Below are positions 1 through 7,473 of a stretch of DNA of 18,111 nt, piece by piece. Positions within the stretch are counted from its first letter, which is position 1. Each line of letters opens with the position of its first letter. Made by a program: the position numbers and the translations under genes. The stretch is from Chlamydia trachomatis. GTDB taxonomy: Bacteria > Chlamydiota > Chlamydiia > Chlamydiales > 2-12-FULL-49-11. Below the pieces are notes generated by a model. It worked only from the letters and a program-made list of their open reading frames with translations, made no database searches and had not been told where the DNA came from. The stretch lies in contig CAMBTZ010000013.1 in NCBI GenBank assembly GCA_945870925.1, forward strand, positions 1-18,111, written 5' to 3'.

Positions 1-2
1 GG

Positions 3-482
3 TTTGCAATTGTTGCTGCCGGTGGAGTGATAGCATCTGAGCTTGGTATTACAGGGTGGTTACCAGATGATGTTTTTTGGTCGGTATCAAGTTGCTTTGA
101 AGCATGGTTAAAGAGGAGGGGAGGTACATCATCTCAAGAAGAAAAGGAGATTCTTCGTCAAGTTAGACATATTTTTGAGAAAAATGCTCAAAGTCGATTT
201 GCAAGTATGGAAAATGATCTATCATTGAAGATTTTCAATATGCTGGGATATAAAAAAATTGAAGATGGGAGCACATTCTTTTTTGTTCTCTCAGAGTGTT
301 ATAAAACTGAGATTTGTGATGGCTTTGATCCTGAATCTGTTACAAAAATTTTACGAGAAAAACAATGGATTATACCTGATGCTGAGGGGAAAAACACTCG
401 ATCAGAACATCTACCCGGATATTCCAAGAATATTCGATGTTACCGCTTTGATGGAGAAAAAATTTTCTCAGACGATAATTAA
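3..482 (+). CDS. DUF927-family protein, C-terminal part (5' truncated by window)
   Basis: The reading frame is open from the first bases of the window (frame from base 3), so the GTG at 27 is internal rather than a start. The first residues after the edge match the C-terminal end of DUF927 proteins: a run of small residues, then ELGITGW, then a CFEAWLKRRGG segment, then a QVRHIFEKN..SRF segment. DUF927 proteins are large ATPase/primase-helicase-like proteins carried by phages, plasmids and integrative elements, often next to a TOPRIM/primase domain; their exact biochemistry is poorly defined. The last 50 residues are a less conserved tail with a PGYSKNIRCYRF strand-like segment. A phage-type small protein follows 83 bases later on the same strand, which fits a replication or packaging segment of a mobile element. 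Family call is from pattern recognition only; upstream domains are not visible. Confidence 0.7.
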   Translation, partial: FAIVAAGGVIASELGITGWLPDDVFWSVSSCFEAWLKRRGGTSSQEEKEILRQVRHIFEKNAQSRFASMENDLSLKIFNMLGYKKIEDGSTFFFVLSECYKTEICDGFDPESVTKILREKQWIIPDAEGKNTRSEHLPGYSKNIRCYRFDGEKIFSDDN

Positions 483-553
483 CAAAAAGAGGAGAAGGGT
501 GGGATGCATTAGAGTTCTCACTCATCTCCCCACTATCATGATAAATTGAATAG

Positions 554-563
554 TAAGGAAAGG
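554..563 (+). promoter_or_regulatory. Ribosome binding site of the 135-aa HTH gene
   Basis: The AAGGAAAGG run ends two bases before the ATG at 566. The spacing is short when measured from the end of the run but normal from its AAGGA part. It supports the start at 566. Confidence 0.5.
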
Positions 564-565
564 TT

Positions 566-973
566 ATGAAAAGTAATGATTTTAATAAACTCACTCAAAA
601 ACAGTCTCATGTTCTTCCCTACTTGGTCACATGCCTTTCGTACGAAGAAGCTGCAAGACAATCTCACGTCAGCGTTAAGCAAATTCACTCTTGGTTAAAA
701 GACCCTTATTTTATTAAAGAGCTGAATCATCAAAGGAAAGAGGTGTTTTCAAATGCAATCCGCTTATTAAAAGCCGCATCACAAAAAGCAGTTCTAACGC
801 TAGTTGAGTGTCTTAATGACTCCAATGCCAAAAATCGAATCTCTGCTGCTGATAAGATCCTTTCACACACACTTAAAGGAATGGAACTTTTTGAGCTTGA
901 AGAAAGACTTTCTAGCGCTGAGCGCCGGATTGAGGAAGAATTTAATGAATCACCTAAGAATAAGGAGGCTTAA
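566..973 (+). CDS. Phage terminase small-subunit-like HTH protein
   Basis: A 135-residue protein. It opens with an LTQKQSHVLPYLVT segment, followed by a predicted helix-turn-helix (about residues 24-46, SYEEAARQSHVSVKQIHSWLKD), a basic helix, an alanine-rich helical middle containing the AADKIL segment, and a charged C-terminal helix (LEERLSSAERRIEEE) likely to form a coiled coil. This layout matches small HTH proteins of phages and integrative elements that are often annotated as terminase small subunit or phBC6A51-like DNA-binding proteins. No large terminase is visible in the window, so a packaging role is unproven and a simple DNA-binding role is equally possible. The next gene begins at the base after its stop codon, so the two are almost certainly co-transcribed and translationally coupled. 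Confidence 0.6.
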   Translation: MKSNDFNKLTQKQSHVLPYLVTCLSYEEAARQSHVSVKQIHSWLKDPYFIKELNHQRKEVFSNAIRLLKAASQKAVLTLVECLNDSNAKNRISAADKILSHTLKGMELFELEERLSSAERRIEEEFNESPKNKEA

Positions 974-1219
974 ATGAAACAAAAATGGTTGGCAAGACTT
1001 GATGCAATTGAAAGTTGCGCTAATTCTCCTCAATTAGAGGAACTTCTAGATAAGTGGATATCAAAAAATTATCCAAATGACTCGATAACTTCCTTAGAAT
1101 ATTTAAATTTACCATCAATTGTGCCTAAGGAATTGAAGGAAGTAATCGGAAAGCGCTTGCGTGAGATTTTAAATTCAGTAATGGATATATCCCGAGATTT
1201 GATAAAAAGGGGTGATTAA
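974..1219 (+). CDS. Small hypothetical protein coupled to the HTH gene
   Basis: An 81-residue protein that I do not recognise. The ATG directly abuts the preceding TAA, and a perfect AAGGAGG lies at 962-968 inside the end of the upstream gene, so translation is well supported. The sequence is mixed-charge and helical: an N-terminal MKQKWLARLDAIE helix, a central NYPNDSITSLEYLNLPS segment, and a C-terminal helix ending in a basic patch. It has no signal peptide, membrane segment, cysteine motif or obvious catalytic motif. Its position suggests a partner of the upstream phage-type HTH protein, which is inference from operon structure only. Confidence 0.6.
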   Translation: MKQKWLARLDAIESCANSPQLEELLDKWISKNYPNDSITSLEYLNLPSIVPKELKEVIGKRLREILNSVMDISRDLIKRGD

Positions 1220-1342
1220 TAGAGTCTTGCAAAAATTAACTAAGGCTAATATCTCTTTTTTTATTATTTCAGAGACCTTAAAGACCTGCTACGATAGAAT
1301 TTTTTAGACTCCGGCTTAGATCGTGTGACTCTATATGATTTT
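1220..1342. other. Convergent intergenic gap
   Basis: This gap lies between the end of the 81-aa gene (plus) and the end of the XRE gene (minus). It contains T-runs on both strands (1256-1263 and 1300-1305) and an 8-bp inverted pair, ATAGAGTC at 1219-1226 and GACTCTAT at 1327-1334, that could close a long stem. This could serve as a weak bidirectional terminator, but no compact GC-rich hairpin with a T-tail is visible. Confidence 0.25.
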
Positions 1343-1576
1343 TTAATCAGGCATTAGATCTTTTGGTGAGCACTTAAGAGTTCTGGCAATCGCTACGATA
1401 TTTTCTAGGGCTACGTTACGTTCCCCGCGTTCAAGACTTCCTAAATATGTGGGGTGTAAGTCAGCCTTCTCAGCAAGATCCTCTTGGGTAAGATCGGCTT
1501 CATATCTCTTTTCTCGAACAATCTTTCCGAATTTGATCCGAATCGGGGTTTTCTTTCGATTGTGAGAGCCTGACAT
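1343..1576 (-). CDS. XRE-family HTH regulator, controller (C-protein) type
   Basis: A 77-residue single-domain Cro/C1-type HTH protein. After a basic N-terminal stretch of about 15 residues, the fold runs from FGKIVREKRY through LTQEDLAEKADL and TYLGSLERGERN to ENIVAIARTLKCSPKDL. The TQEDLA...YLGSLERGERN pattern is typical of the small controller proteins of restriction-modification and other selfish modules, which bind their own promoter as dimers. The gene diverges from the large helicase gene, and the 183-bp space between them contains two C-box-like sites. The likely role is to autoregulate itself and set helicase expression. No methyltransferase or endonuclease is visible in the window, so a classical R-M role is not supported. 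Confidence 0.85.
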   Translation of the reverse strand: MSGSHNRKKTPIRIKFGKIVREKRYEADLTQEDLAEKADLHPTYLGSLERGERNVALENIVAIARTLKCSPKDLMPD

Positions 1577-1636
1577 GTATTAAGCCTTATGCCTTATTTC
1601 CTTTAAGGTTAAGCTCAAGCGCTGTCCTAATCCACA

Positions 1637-1668
1637 GACTATGAGTACTAAAAAATGATTATGAGTAC
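1637..1668. promoter_or_regulatory. Putative tandem C-box operator for the XRE regulator
   Basis: Two copies of a TATGAGTACT core lie at 1640-1649 and 1660-1669, exactly 20 bp apart, so on the same face of the DNA. With flanking bases the first reads GACTATGAGTAC (1637-1648) and the second GATTATGAGTAC (1657-1668). These resemble the C-box pattern GACT-N3-AGTC recognised by controller proteins. They lie between divergent XRE and helicase genes, 61-92 bp before the XRE start. Binding is inferred. Confidence 0.5.
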
Positions 1669-1759
1669 TGCTGAATTGACTTATTTGTTACCATTATTCG
1701 TGGTTATTCTGATTTAATCGATTAATTTTCAAAATATTATATAAAGGAAAAATTTTATT

Positions 1760-4700
1760 ATGGATGATTTAATTGGTTTTAAGCAGGGAATAGTGACAGA
1801 GCAAAAAGAGATGTTGTTGCGAAAACAGGGTATTGATATCTCATGGGAACCTAGACATACTGAATCTGTCGAATTAATAAGTGAATTTTCTGGGCCGCAC
1901 GAATGGCAAATTGAAGCATACGATATGCTTAAAGATGCTCCTCACATGATACTTAATGCTCCCATGGGTTCTGGCAAATCTTGGATGATGTGCTTACTTT
2001 CTGCTTATAAATTGAATAACAATCCATTACTACGGTGCATCATTGCTGTCCCACAAACAATTATTGCTTCAGGATTTATATGTGCTAAATTACAGTTGTC
2101 CTCTGGAGAAAGGTTGATATGGGATCCATCTCATAATTTATGTGATGATGAAAGTAATGAAGGTACGGTTGAATATTTGATTCAATGGCTTGAAAATTTT
2201 CAACCCGCTTTTAATGACCGTGCTCTGATTTGTACGCATGCTACACTTGTTGCAGCGCACAAAAGGATTATAAATGAGAATCGCAGCGATCTTTATAGGA
2301 ATTTACTTGTTTGGATAGATGAGGCGCATCATATAAAAAATTCGATTGTTCGTGGTGCTAATGGCTTAGGCTCACTAGTTGACATGCTCTCAGATAGGGT
2401 TGCTGATAATGTACAAATCGGGCTGACTACAGCAACATTTTTTCGAGGTGATAGAGATAGTCTTATTTCAGAAAAATCTGAACAGTTATTTAAGGCTAGG
2501 TATAATTTGCCGTATGATAAGTATCTAAAATCGATGAAGTATCTTAGGTCTTTTAGTTTTGATTTCTTGATTTGTGGACAGGATTATATGCAAGCTATTA
2601 ATCATGTAGTTAAGAGTAAAAAATGTAAGGATATTATTTATATTCCAAAGCCTAAATCACTTCATTCTAAAGGTTGCAAGTATCTTGAAGTTAAAGAGAT
2701 AATAGACCTTTACCAAGCAAATCAAAAAGGTCAATTAGTAGAAACAGCAGATGGACTGAGTATTATAGATAATGGAGAGATCTCTTTTAAAATTTTAGAC
2801 TTGGTAGATGAGGATTCTCGTAATGAAAAGAAAAAATTCCTTATGAATAAAACTCTGCAAGAAAATAAGGGTCAATTAGATGCTATTATTGCTCTTGATA
2901 TGTTTAAGGAGGGTGCAAATTGGATATGGGCTGACCGAAGTATTATTGTGGGTCCTCGGGGCTCATTAGTTGATGTTATTCAAATGATAGGTCGTTTATT
3001 TAGAGATGCGAAGGATAAGCATCATGTAGAGATAATACAGTTGCTCCCATTTTCACTAGATCAAAGAGAGGAGGAACTTCAAAAAAACCTCAACAATTAC
3101 CTTAAGGCAATTTATTCTCTTTTAATCCTAGAGGATATCTTAAAGCCAATAAAAATTCTTATTCCAAAGAAAGAGCGAACTGAGAATTCGAAGGAGCATG
3201 AATCTTCTAATAAAACTAAAGATCTAGGAGAAGGTAAACGTCTATATGAATTAGTTCCTGATGAAAATAAGAGAAAAACAATTGTTGAAGAGACTACAAA
3301 ACATCTATTTAATGTGTATGCAAACCCAGAGAATCAAGGTCTGAAACTTGGCGCGATTTATGAAGCATTTCAACAAGGTTTGCCGTCAGTATTAGATCCT
3401 GAATTTGTTGCTGAGATAGGCGTTATTGAAGCGATTGGTGAGCATGTTTGGAGTTCATACCTTCGAAAAATTCTTAAAGTGCAAGGTATTGATGTAGAAA
3501 ATATTGATTTTGACATCATACAGAACACTAACTCTTTGGACGGCTTATTATGGTTTTTAAGCGGTGTCTGCGGTGCGCATACATTTGAACAACTCCGTAT
3601 TGCATTTCAAAATGATTGGGAGAAAGGATTTTCAATATTAAAACAACATTTTAACGAATCAAATAGTTCTGTTATTCCTCAATATCTAGTTATAGATGAG
3701 GTTAATCTCTTTAATTGGGCAACCGTACAGAGAAGAGCATATAAGGAAGGGAAAATAGCACAAGATAGAATTGATAAATTAGAATCACTTCCTTATTGGT
3801 ATTGGGACTACAATGTTTCTAGAGATGATGAAGGTAGAATGGCGTTAGCTGCTTTTATATTAAGAGAGAACCATGTGAGAGTTCCTACAACGCATCGAGA
3901 GAATGAATTTCCTTTGGGTGCATGGATAAATACCATAAAGAAAACATATGCTAATAACGAGTTGTCTGAAGCAGAAATACAATACTTCCAATCATTGGTA
4001 GGCTGGTCATGGAAAGATATTAATAATCAAAATTGGGATTATGGATATTCTTTATTAGAAAAATATACACAAATTCATAAGCATGCTCAGGCTCCTTCAG
4101 GAACAATTTTTGAGGGATTCGCTTTGGGTACTTTTGTAAAAAGTCAAAGAGAAGCTTATTCTGAAGGTGAGCTTTCTGATGAGAAAGTAAGAAAATTAGA
4201 AAGGCTTCCAAAATGGTCATGGGATGTTTTTGAAGACAGGAATTTACAAGGATTTCAGGCTCTTGATTTATTTGTAGCAAGAGAAGGGCATGCCTTAGTT
4301 CCCAATAGCTATATTGAAGGGGAGTTTCCATTAGGAAAATGGATTAGTTCTAAAAGACAGGCTCATGTGAATCCTAATTCAAAAAATAAAATAACAGAAG
4401 AAGATCGTAGAAATTTGGAATCTTATCGCTGGTGGTTTTGGAACGGAGATGAAGGACGTTGGGAAAGAGGGAAATATTATTTACTTCAATTTGTTGTGCG
4501 TGAAGAACATAGTCGTGTAAAACTTGATTATACTGAAGATGATGGATATCGAGGGTTTAAGTTAGGTAATTGGGTTTCTACATGGAAGCAACAGTATAAA
4601 AAAGGGGTTTTGTCGCAGGAGAAAATCAAGTTTTTTGAATCCTTACCTAAATGGACATGGGATCTTAGAGAAACGGAATGGTATGAAGGATATGAATATT

Positions 4701-4879
4701 TAAAGCAGTATGCCGAACGGGAAGGTGATGCGCTTGTCCCTGCTAAATATATGGAAGGCGAGTATCCTTTAGGTACATGGGTTAGAACGCAATTATATGC
4801 TTATAAAAATGATAAGCTGGCTGCAGATAAAGTAAAATTGTTAGAATTCTTATTAGGATGGGTTTGGAAACGAAGTTAA
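1760..4879 (+). CDS. DEAH-box helicase with six C-terminal helicase-associated (HA) repeats
   Basis: A 1039-residue SF2 helicase-type protein. The N-terminal ATPase core shows a HEWQIEAY segment (about 47-54), Walker A with APMGSGKS (67-74), the DEAH box at 187-190, motif III-like TTAT (223-226), and QMIGRLFRD (408-416) as motif VI with its arginine finger. A lysine/glutamate-rich linker follows near 455-490, then a helical region of unknown type (about 490-610). From about 618 to the end are six tandem repeats of about 65-75 residues. Each has a W..G hallmark, a glycine/valine-proline strand, an LG.W motif, a basic helix with an SxExxxxLE segment, and a closing W.W pair (repeats end near 683, 753, 822, 895, 969 and 1039). 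These are HA-domain repeats (PF03457 type), which are thought to bind nucleic acid. AAGGAAA just upstream supports the start. It faces the XRE gene and probably belongs to an island-encoded DNA-transaction or defence module. Confidence 0.85.
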   Translation: MDDLIGFKQGIVTEQKEMLLRKQGIDISWEPRHTESVELISEFSGPHEWQIEAYDMLKDAPHMILNAPMGSGKSWMMCLLSAYKLNNNPLLRCIIAVPQTIIASGFICAKLQLSSGERLIWDPSHNLCDDESNEGTVEYLIQWLENFQPAFNDRALICTHATLVAAHKRIINENRSDLYRNLLVWIDEAHHIKNSIVRGANGLGSLVDMLSDRVADNVQIGLTTATFFRGDRDSLISEKSEQLFKARYNLPYDKYLKSMKYLRSFSFDFLICGQDYMQAINHVVKSKKCKDIIYIPKPKSLHSKGCKYLEVKEIIDLYQANQKGQLVETADGLSIIDNGEISFKILDLVDEDSRNEKKKFLMNKTLQENKGQLDAIIALDMFKEGANWIWADRSIIVGPRGSLVDVIQMIGRLFRDAKDKHHVEIIQLLPFSLDQREEELQKNLNNYLKAIYSLLILEDILKPIKILIPKKERTENSKEHESSNKTKDLGEGKRLYELVPDENKRKTIVEETTKHLFNVYANPENQGLKLGAIYEAFQQGLPSVLDPEFVAEIGVIEAIGEHVWSSYLRKILKVQGIDVENIDFDIIQNTNSLDGLLWFLSGVCGAHTFEQLRIAFQNDWEKGFSILKQHFNESNSSVIPQYLVIDEVNLFNWATVQRRAYKEGKIAQDRIDKLESLPYWYWDYNVSRDDEGRMALAAFILRENHVRVPTTHRENEFPLGAWINTIKKTYANNELSEAEIQYFQSLVGWSWKDINNQNWDYGYSLLEKYTQIHKHAQAPSGTIFEGFALGTFVKSQREAYSEGELSDEKVRKLERLPKWSWDVFEDRNLQGFQALDLFVAREGHALVPNSYIEGEFPLGKWISSKRQAHVNPNSKNKITEEDRRNLESYRWWFWNGDEGRWERGKYYLLQFVVREEHSRVKLDYTEDDGYRGFKLGNWVSTWKQQYKKGVLSQEKIKFFESLPKWTWDLRETEWYEGYEYLKQYAEREGDALVPAKYMEGEYPLGTWVRTQLYAYKNDKLAADKVKLLEFLLGWVWKRS

Positions 4880-4890
4880 CCATCAGGGTG

Positions 4891-5646
4891 TTATTCTGAA
4901 GAAGAGTTGGGTGTAGGCTCCTGAAATACACCCTCTAAACCAAAAGGGATTACTCCAAGCTCTCCTCTTAGTTGCTTAACATGTTGATTTCTATCACTCA
5001 TATAAATATCTATATTTTTCTTTGTATTCTGGCCGAAATATCCAAAGACCGAGACAAGTAAATAATCAACTACATCCCTTAAATCACTATTTTCTCCAGA
5101 ACTAATCGCCATTCCAGACCATACTTGCTCTTCTATCTTTTTCTTTCTGTATAATTTAGCATCATAAACAAATATACCAACACCTCTAGTAAAATAGGTG
5201 TATTCCTCGGGGACATAGACAGTAGAACCAGAGGATTCGGTTTTTTCATTATATGATCCAGCATATCCATAGGTTCCATAAACAGCACCCGACTTTGTTT
5301 GAGTTTGACCAGGTACATATTTTGGAACATTAATCATTGTTGTACTGCTTGTTATAGCGGTATTAAAAACAAGAATATAGTCAGCCTTGTTGAAATCTGC
5401 TATTTCATAGCCGCGATTTCTTAGTATTTGAGAAATTTTTTCTGTAACTTCTTTAGAAAACATTGGGTTCGTATCATTTCCAGGAGCAACTGAAAAGGTG
5501 CTTCCTGGAGGGAAGCCATTGGGAATAAATTGCTTATCAGAGTATGTATTTACAGAAATACTATAATGTCTTGTGCAGGATGAAAAGAGAATTAGTAGAG
5601 TGCACAAAACAACTGACTTTAAAATAGTTAAACACTTTCCTGACAT
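4891..5646 (-). CDS. Exported lipoprotein, family not recognised
   Basis: A 251-residue protein with an N-terminal lipoprotein signal: MSGKCLTILK, then a hydrophobic run, then the lipobox-like LFSSC with the lipidated cysteine at residue 24. The mature part starts with a beta-like segment (SISVNTYSDKQF), has an NPMFSKEVTEKISQILRNRGYEI helix region and an ADYILVFN strand, then a glycine/tyrosine-rich middle (about 110-150), and ends in a proline/serine-rich tail. The early layout (a strand, a short helix before an RGYE segment, then ADYIL) is reminiscent of DUF4136-type periplasmic lipoproteins, but the match is weak. The gene converges on the helicase with only 11 bases between the two stop codons. 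It diverges from the AlbA_2 gene across 205 bp, so it may be passenger cargo of the island. Localisation to an outer or inner membrane is inferred. Confidence 0.7.
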   Translation of the reverse strand: MSGKCLTILKSVVLCTLLILFSSCTRHYSISVNTYSDKQFIPNGFPPGSTFSVAPGNDTNPMFSKEVTEKISQILRNRGYEIADFNKADYILVFNTAITSSTTMINVPKYVPGQTQTKSGAVYGTYGYAGSYNEKTESSGSTVYVPEEYTYFTRGVGIFVYDAKLYRKKKIEEQVWSGMAISSGENSDLRDVVDYLLVSVFGYFGQNTKKNIDIYMSDRNQHVKQLRGELGVIPFGLEGVFQEPTPNSSSE

Positions 5647-5663
5647 GTTAAATTATTCCCTTT

Positions 5664-5679
5664 AAGTATAGGCATACTT
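5664..5679. promoter_or_regulatory. Palindrome in divergent promoter region (candidate operator)
   Basis: A perfect 6-bp inverted repeat, AAGTAT-N4-ATACTT, sits 18 bp upstream of the lipoprotein start, in the divergent space before the AlbA_2 gene. A second short inverted pair, GATTG at 5683-5687 and CAATC at 5697-5701, lies beside it. No regulator is assigned. Confidence 0.3.
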
Positions 5680-5839
5680 TTGGATTGGGATTTATGCAAT
5701 CAAATAGATGTTTTTTCTTTAATGCATTTTTTGTCTATATTCAAGCTTGCTTAGATTTGTTATTTGGATAAGTTATCTAATTTTACTGGCAAATACCGGT
5801 TGCTCTCATACTAAACATTCTTTATTATGTCTGTTACAG

Positions 5840-5845
5840 AAAGGA
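5840..5845 (+). promoter_or_regulatory. Ribosome binding site deciding the AlbA_2 gene start
   Basis: AAAGGA is followed by a six-base spacer and the ATG at 5852. This fixes the start there rather than at the TTG at 5747 in the same frame, which has no convincing Shine-Dalgarno and would add 35 residues that do not belong to the AlbA_2 fold. Confidence 0.7.
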
Positions 5846-5851
5846 TGTTCA

Positions 5852-7468
5852 ATGCTTACAGCTCTCCCTATAAATATAGATGAATTGCTTGCTGGTCAGG
5901 TGGTTGAATGGGAGCGTCTTGAGTTTAAAAAAGGGTGGAATCCGGAAGAGGTCGTACGTACCGTTGGGGCATTTGCAAATGATTTCAACAATTGGGGAGG
6001 AGGCTACATAATAGTTGGTGTAGAAGAGATAGAGGGTCAGCCCATCTTTCCTCCGGTTGGATTGCCTTTGAATATGATTGATTCGATTCAAAAGGAAATT
6101 CTTGAATTTGGGCATAAGATTCGACCTAGCTATCATCCCATTGTAGTGCCAACCAAATTTCAAGGACAAATGATTCTGATTATTTGGTGTCCAGGTGGAC
6201 AAACAAGACCATATCAAGTACCGGAGACCCTGGGGAAAGATCCTGATTTTGCTTATTATATAAGACGAAATTCATCTACGGTTAAAGCAAAGATAGAAGA
6301 TAAACAAAAACTTTATGAGATGGCTAATCAAGTCCCTTTTGATGATCGTCAAAATCATCATGCCCAGCTGAAGGATTTGGATATTGGTTTGATAAAAGAT
6401 TTCCTTCGAGAAATTAAAAGTGATCTTTTTTCCGAAACAGATAAGGTGCCATTTGCAGTCTTATGCCGCCAAATGCAAATAGTTCAGGGTCCAGACGAGT
6501 ATTTAAAACCATTAAACATTGGGTTAATGATGTTTAATAGTAATCCAGAGCATTTTTTTTCTTGTGCTCAGATAGATGTTGTAGCTTTTCATGATGAGGT
6601 GGGGGATAGCTTTGAAGAAAAAATCTTCAAGGGGCCAATTCATATCCAGTTAAAAGAGACATTACGATATTTACAGTCTATGTTTATAAAAGAGGATATA
6701 AGAAAAAGACCTGATCGAGCTGAAGCAGATCGTTTTTATAACTATCCTTATGTAGCCTTGGAAGAAGCTATTGCAAACGCAGTGTATCACAAGGACTACG
6801 CAAAGAGGGAGCCTATTGAAGTAAGCATTCATGCTGATCGGATTGAAGTTTTGTCATTTCCTGGTCCTTTACCGCCATTAAAAATTGAGGATTTGAACAA
6901 GGGGTGTGTGAGGGTAAGAACATATAGAAACAGGCGTATAGGTGATTTTCTTAAAGAGCTTCATCTAACTGAGGGGCGTTGTACTGGTGTTCCAAAAATT
7001 CGTAAAGCAATGGAAACTAACGGGTCCCCACCTCCAATTTTCCAAACAGATGAGAACAATAGTTTCTTTTTAGCTGTTTTTCCAATTCATCCAGAGGCTA
7101 CAAAACATCGATTAGGTGTGGATAATGAATCTTCAAAAACACACCAGCTAACAGTAAAAACACACCAGCTAGACTCCAAAACACACCAGATTAATGAGAT
7201 TTTAAGCAGAGAAAATCTGCCAGATGAATTAAAATTAAAATTAGAAAAAATGGGAAAGCGCCCTAAAAATGAGGATGTTATAAATGTTGTTTGTGAGCTT
7301 TGCAAGGGACGTGAGCTAACAGCTCAACAAATTTTAGAGCTACTAGGGAGGACAGATAAGAGGCATTTAGTAAGAACTTTTTTGACCCCCTTAGTTAAGA
7401 GAGGCGCTTTAAGATATATCTATCCTGAAAGAGGAAGTTCGCCGAATCAGGCATATACGGCTCAGTAA
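5852..7468 (+). CDS. AlbA_2 (Schlafen-type) DNA-binding protein with RecG-like ATPase-fold domain
   Basis: A 538-residue protein from the ATG at 5852. The N-terminal AlbA_2 domain is marked by WERLEFKKGWN (about 20-30) and the AFANDFNNWGGGYIIVGVEE core (40-59). The middle carries the HATPase_c_4/RecG-like C-terminal domain: YPYVALEEAIANAVYHKDY (298-316), an IEVLSFPGPLPP strand-turn, then a TYRNRRIGDFLKEL helix and the TEGRCTGVPKI segment. A linker with three KTHQ repeats (about 426-446) leads to a winged-helix-like tail (residues about 470-538, ELTAQQILELLGRTDKRHL). Such proteins are common in prokaryotic mobile islands, and many are annotated as putative transcriptional regulators or ATP-dependent helicase-like proteins without a known role; some relatives belong to defence loci. 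It is the last gene before the tRNA fragment, so it sits at the edge of the island. Confidence 0.8.
   Translation: MLTALPINIDELLAGQVVEWERLEFKKGWNPEEVVRTVGAFANDFNNWGGGYIIVGVEEIEGQPIFPPVGLPLNMIDSIQKEILEFGHKIRPSYHPIVVPTKFQGQMILIIWCPGGQTRPYQVPETLGKDPDFAYYIRRNSSTVKAKIEDKQKLYEMANQVPFDDRQNHHAQLKDLDIGLIKDFLREIKSDLFSETDKVPFAVLCRQMQIVQGPDEYLKPLNIGLMMFNSNPEHFFSCAQIDVVAFHDEVGDSFEEKIFKGPIHIQLKETLRYLQSMFIKEDIRKRPDRAEADRFYNYPYVALEEAIANAVYHKDYAKREPIEVSIHADRIEVLSFPGPLPPLKIEDLNKGCVRVRTYRNRRIGDFLKELHLTEGRCTGVPKIRKAMETNGSPPPIFQTDENNSFFLAVFPIHPEATKHRLGVDNESSKTHQLTVKTHQLDSKTHQINEILSRENLPDELKLKLEKMGKRPKNEDVINVVCELCKGRELTAQQILELLGRTDKRHLVRTFLTPLVKRGALRYIYPERGSSPNQAYTAQ
7132..7191 (+). repeat. Three tandem copies of an in-frame THQ-encoding repeat
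   Basis: The core AAAACACACCAG occurs three times (near 7136, 7157 and 7180) inside the AlbA_2 gene. It encodes KTHQLTV / KTHQLDS / KTHQINE. It separates the ATPase-fold domain from the winged-helix tail and behaves like a repeat-expanded linker. Related AlbA_2 proteins often carry such short repeated threonine/glutamine linkers. Confidence 0.7.
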
Positions 7469-7473
7469 TTTTT

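Noticed and set aside
27..482. GTG at 27 as a true start of the first gene
   Set aside because: The frame is open to the window edge and the residues before the GTG continue the DUF927 pattern, so it is an internal codon.
1676..1710. TTGACT ... TATTCT as a promoter for the helicase gene
   Set aside because: The spacing of 23 bases is too long for a standard sigma-70 promoter and no better -10 element is positioned correctly.
1343..4879. Classical restriction-modification system
   Set aside because: The regulator and C-box-like sites resemble one, but no DNA methyltransferase motifs or nuclease domain were found. The large protein is a helicase with HA repeats.
5747..5851. TTG-started 35-residue N-terminal extension of the AlbA_2 protein with a lipoprotein-like hydrophobic run ending in Cys
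   Set aside because: The ATG at 5852 has AAAGGA at ideal spacing and begins right before the AlbA_2 fold. A DNA-binding protein is unlikely to be exported, and the would-be lipobox (NTGC) is poor.
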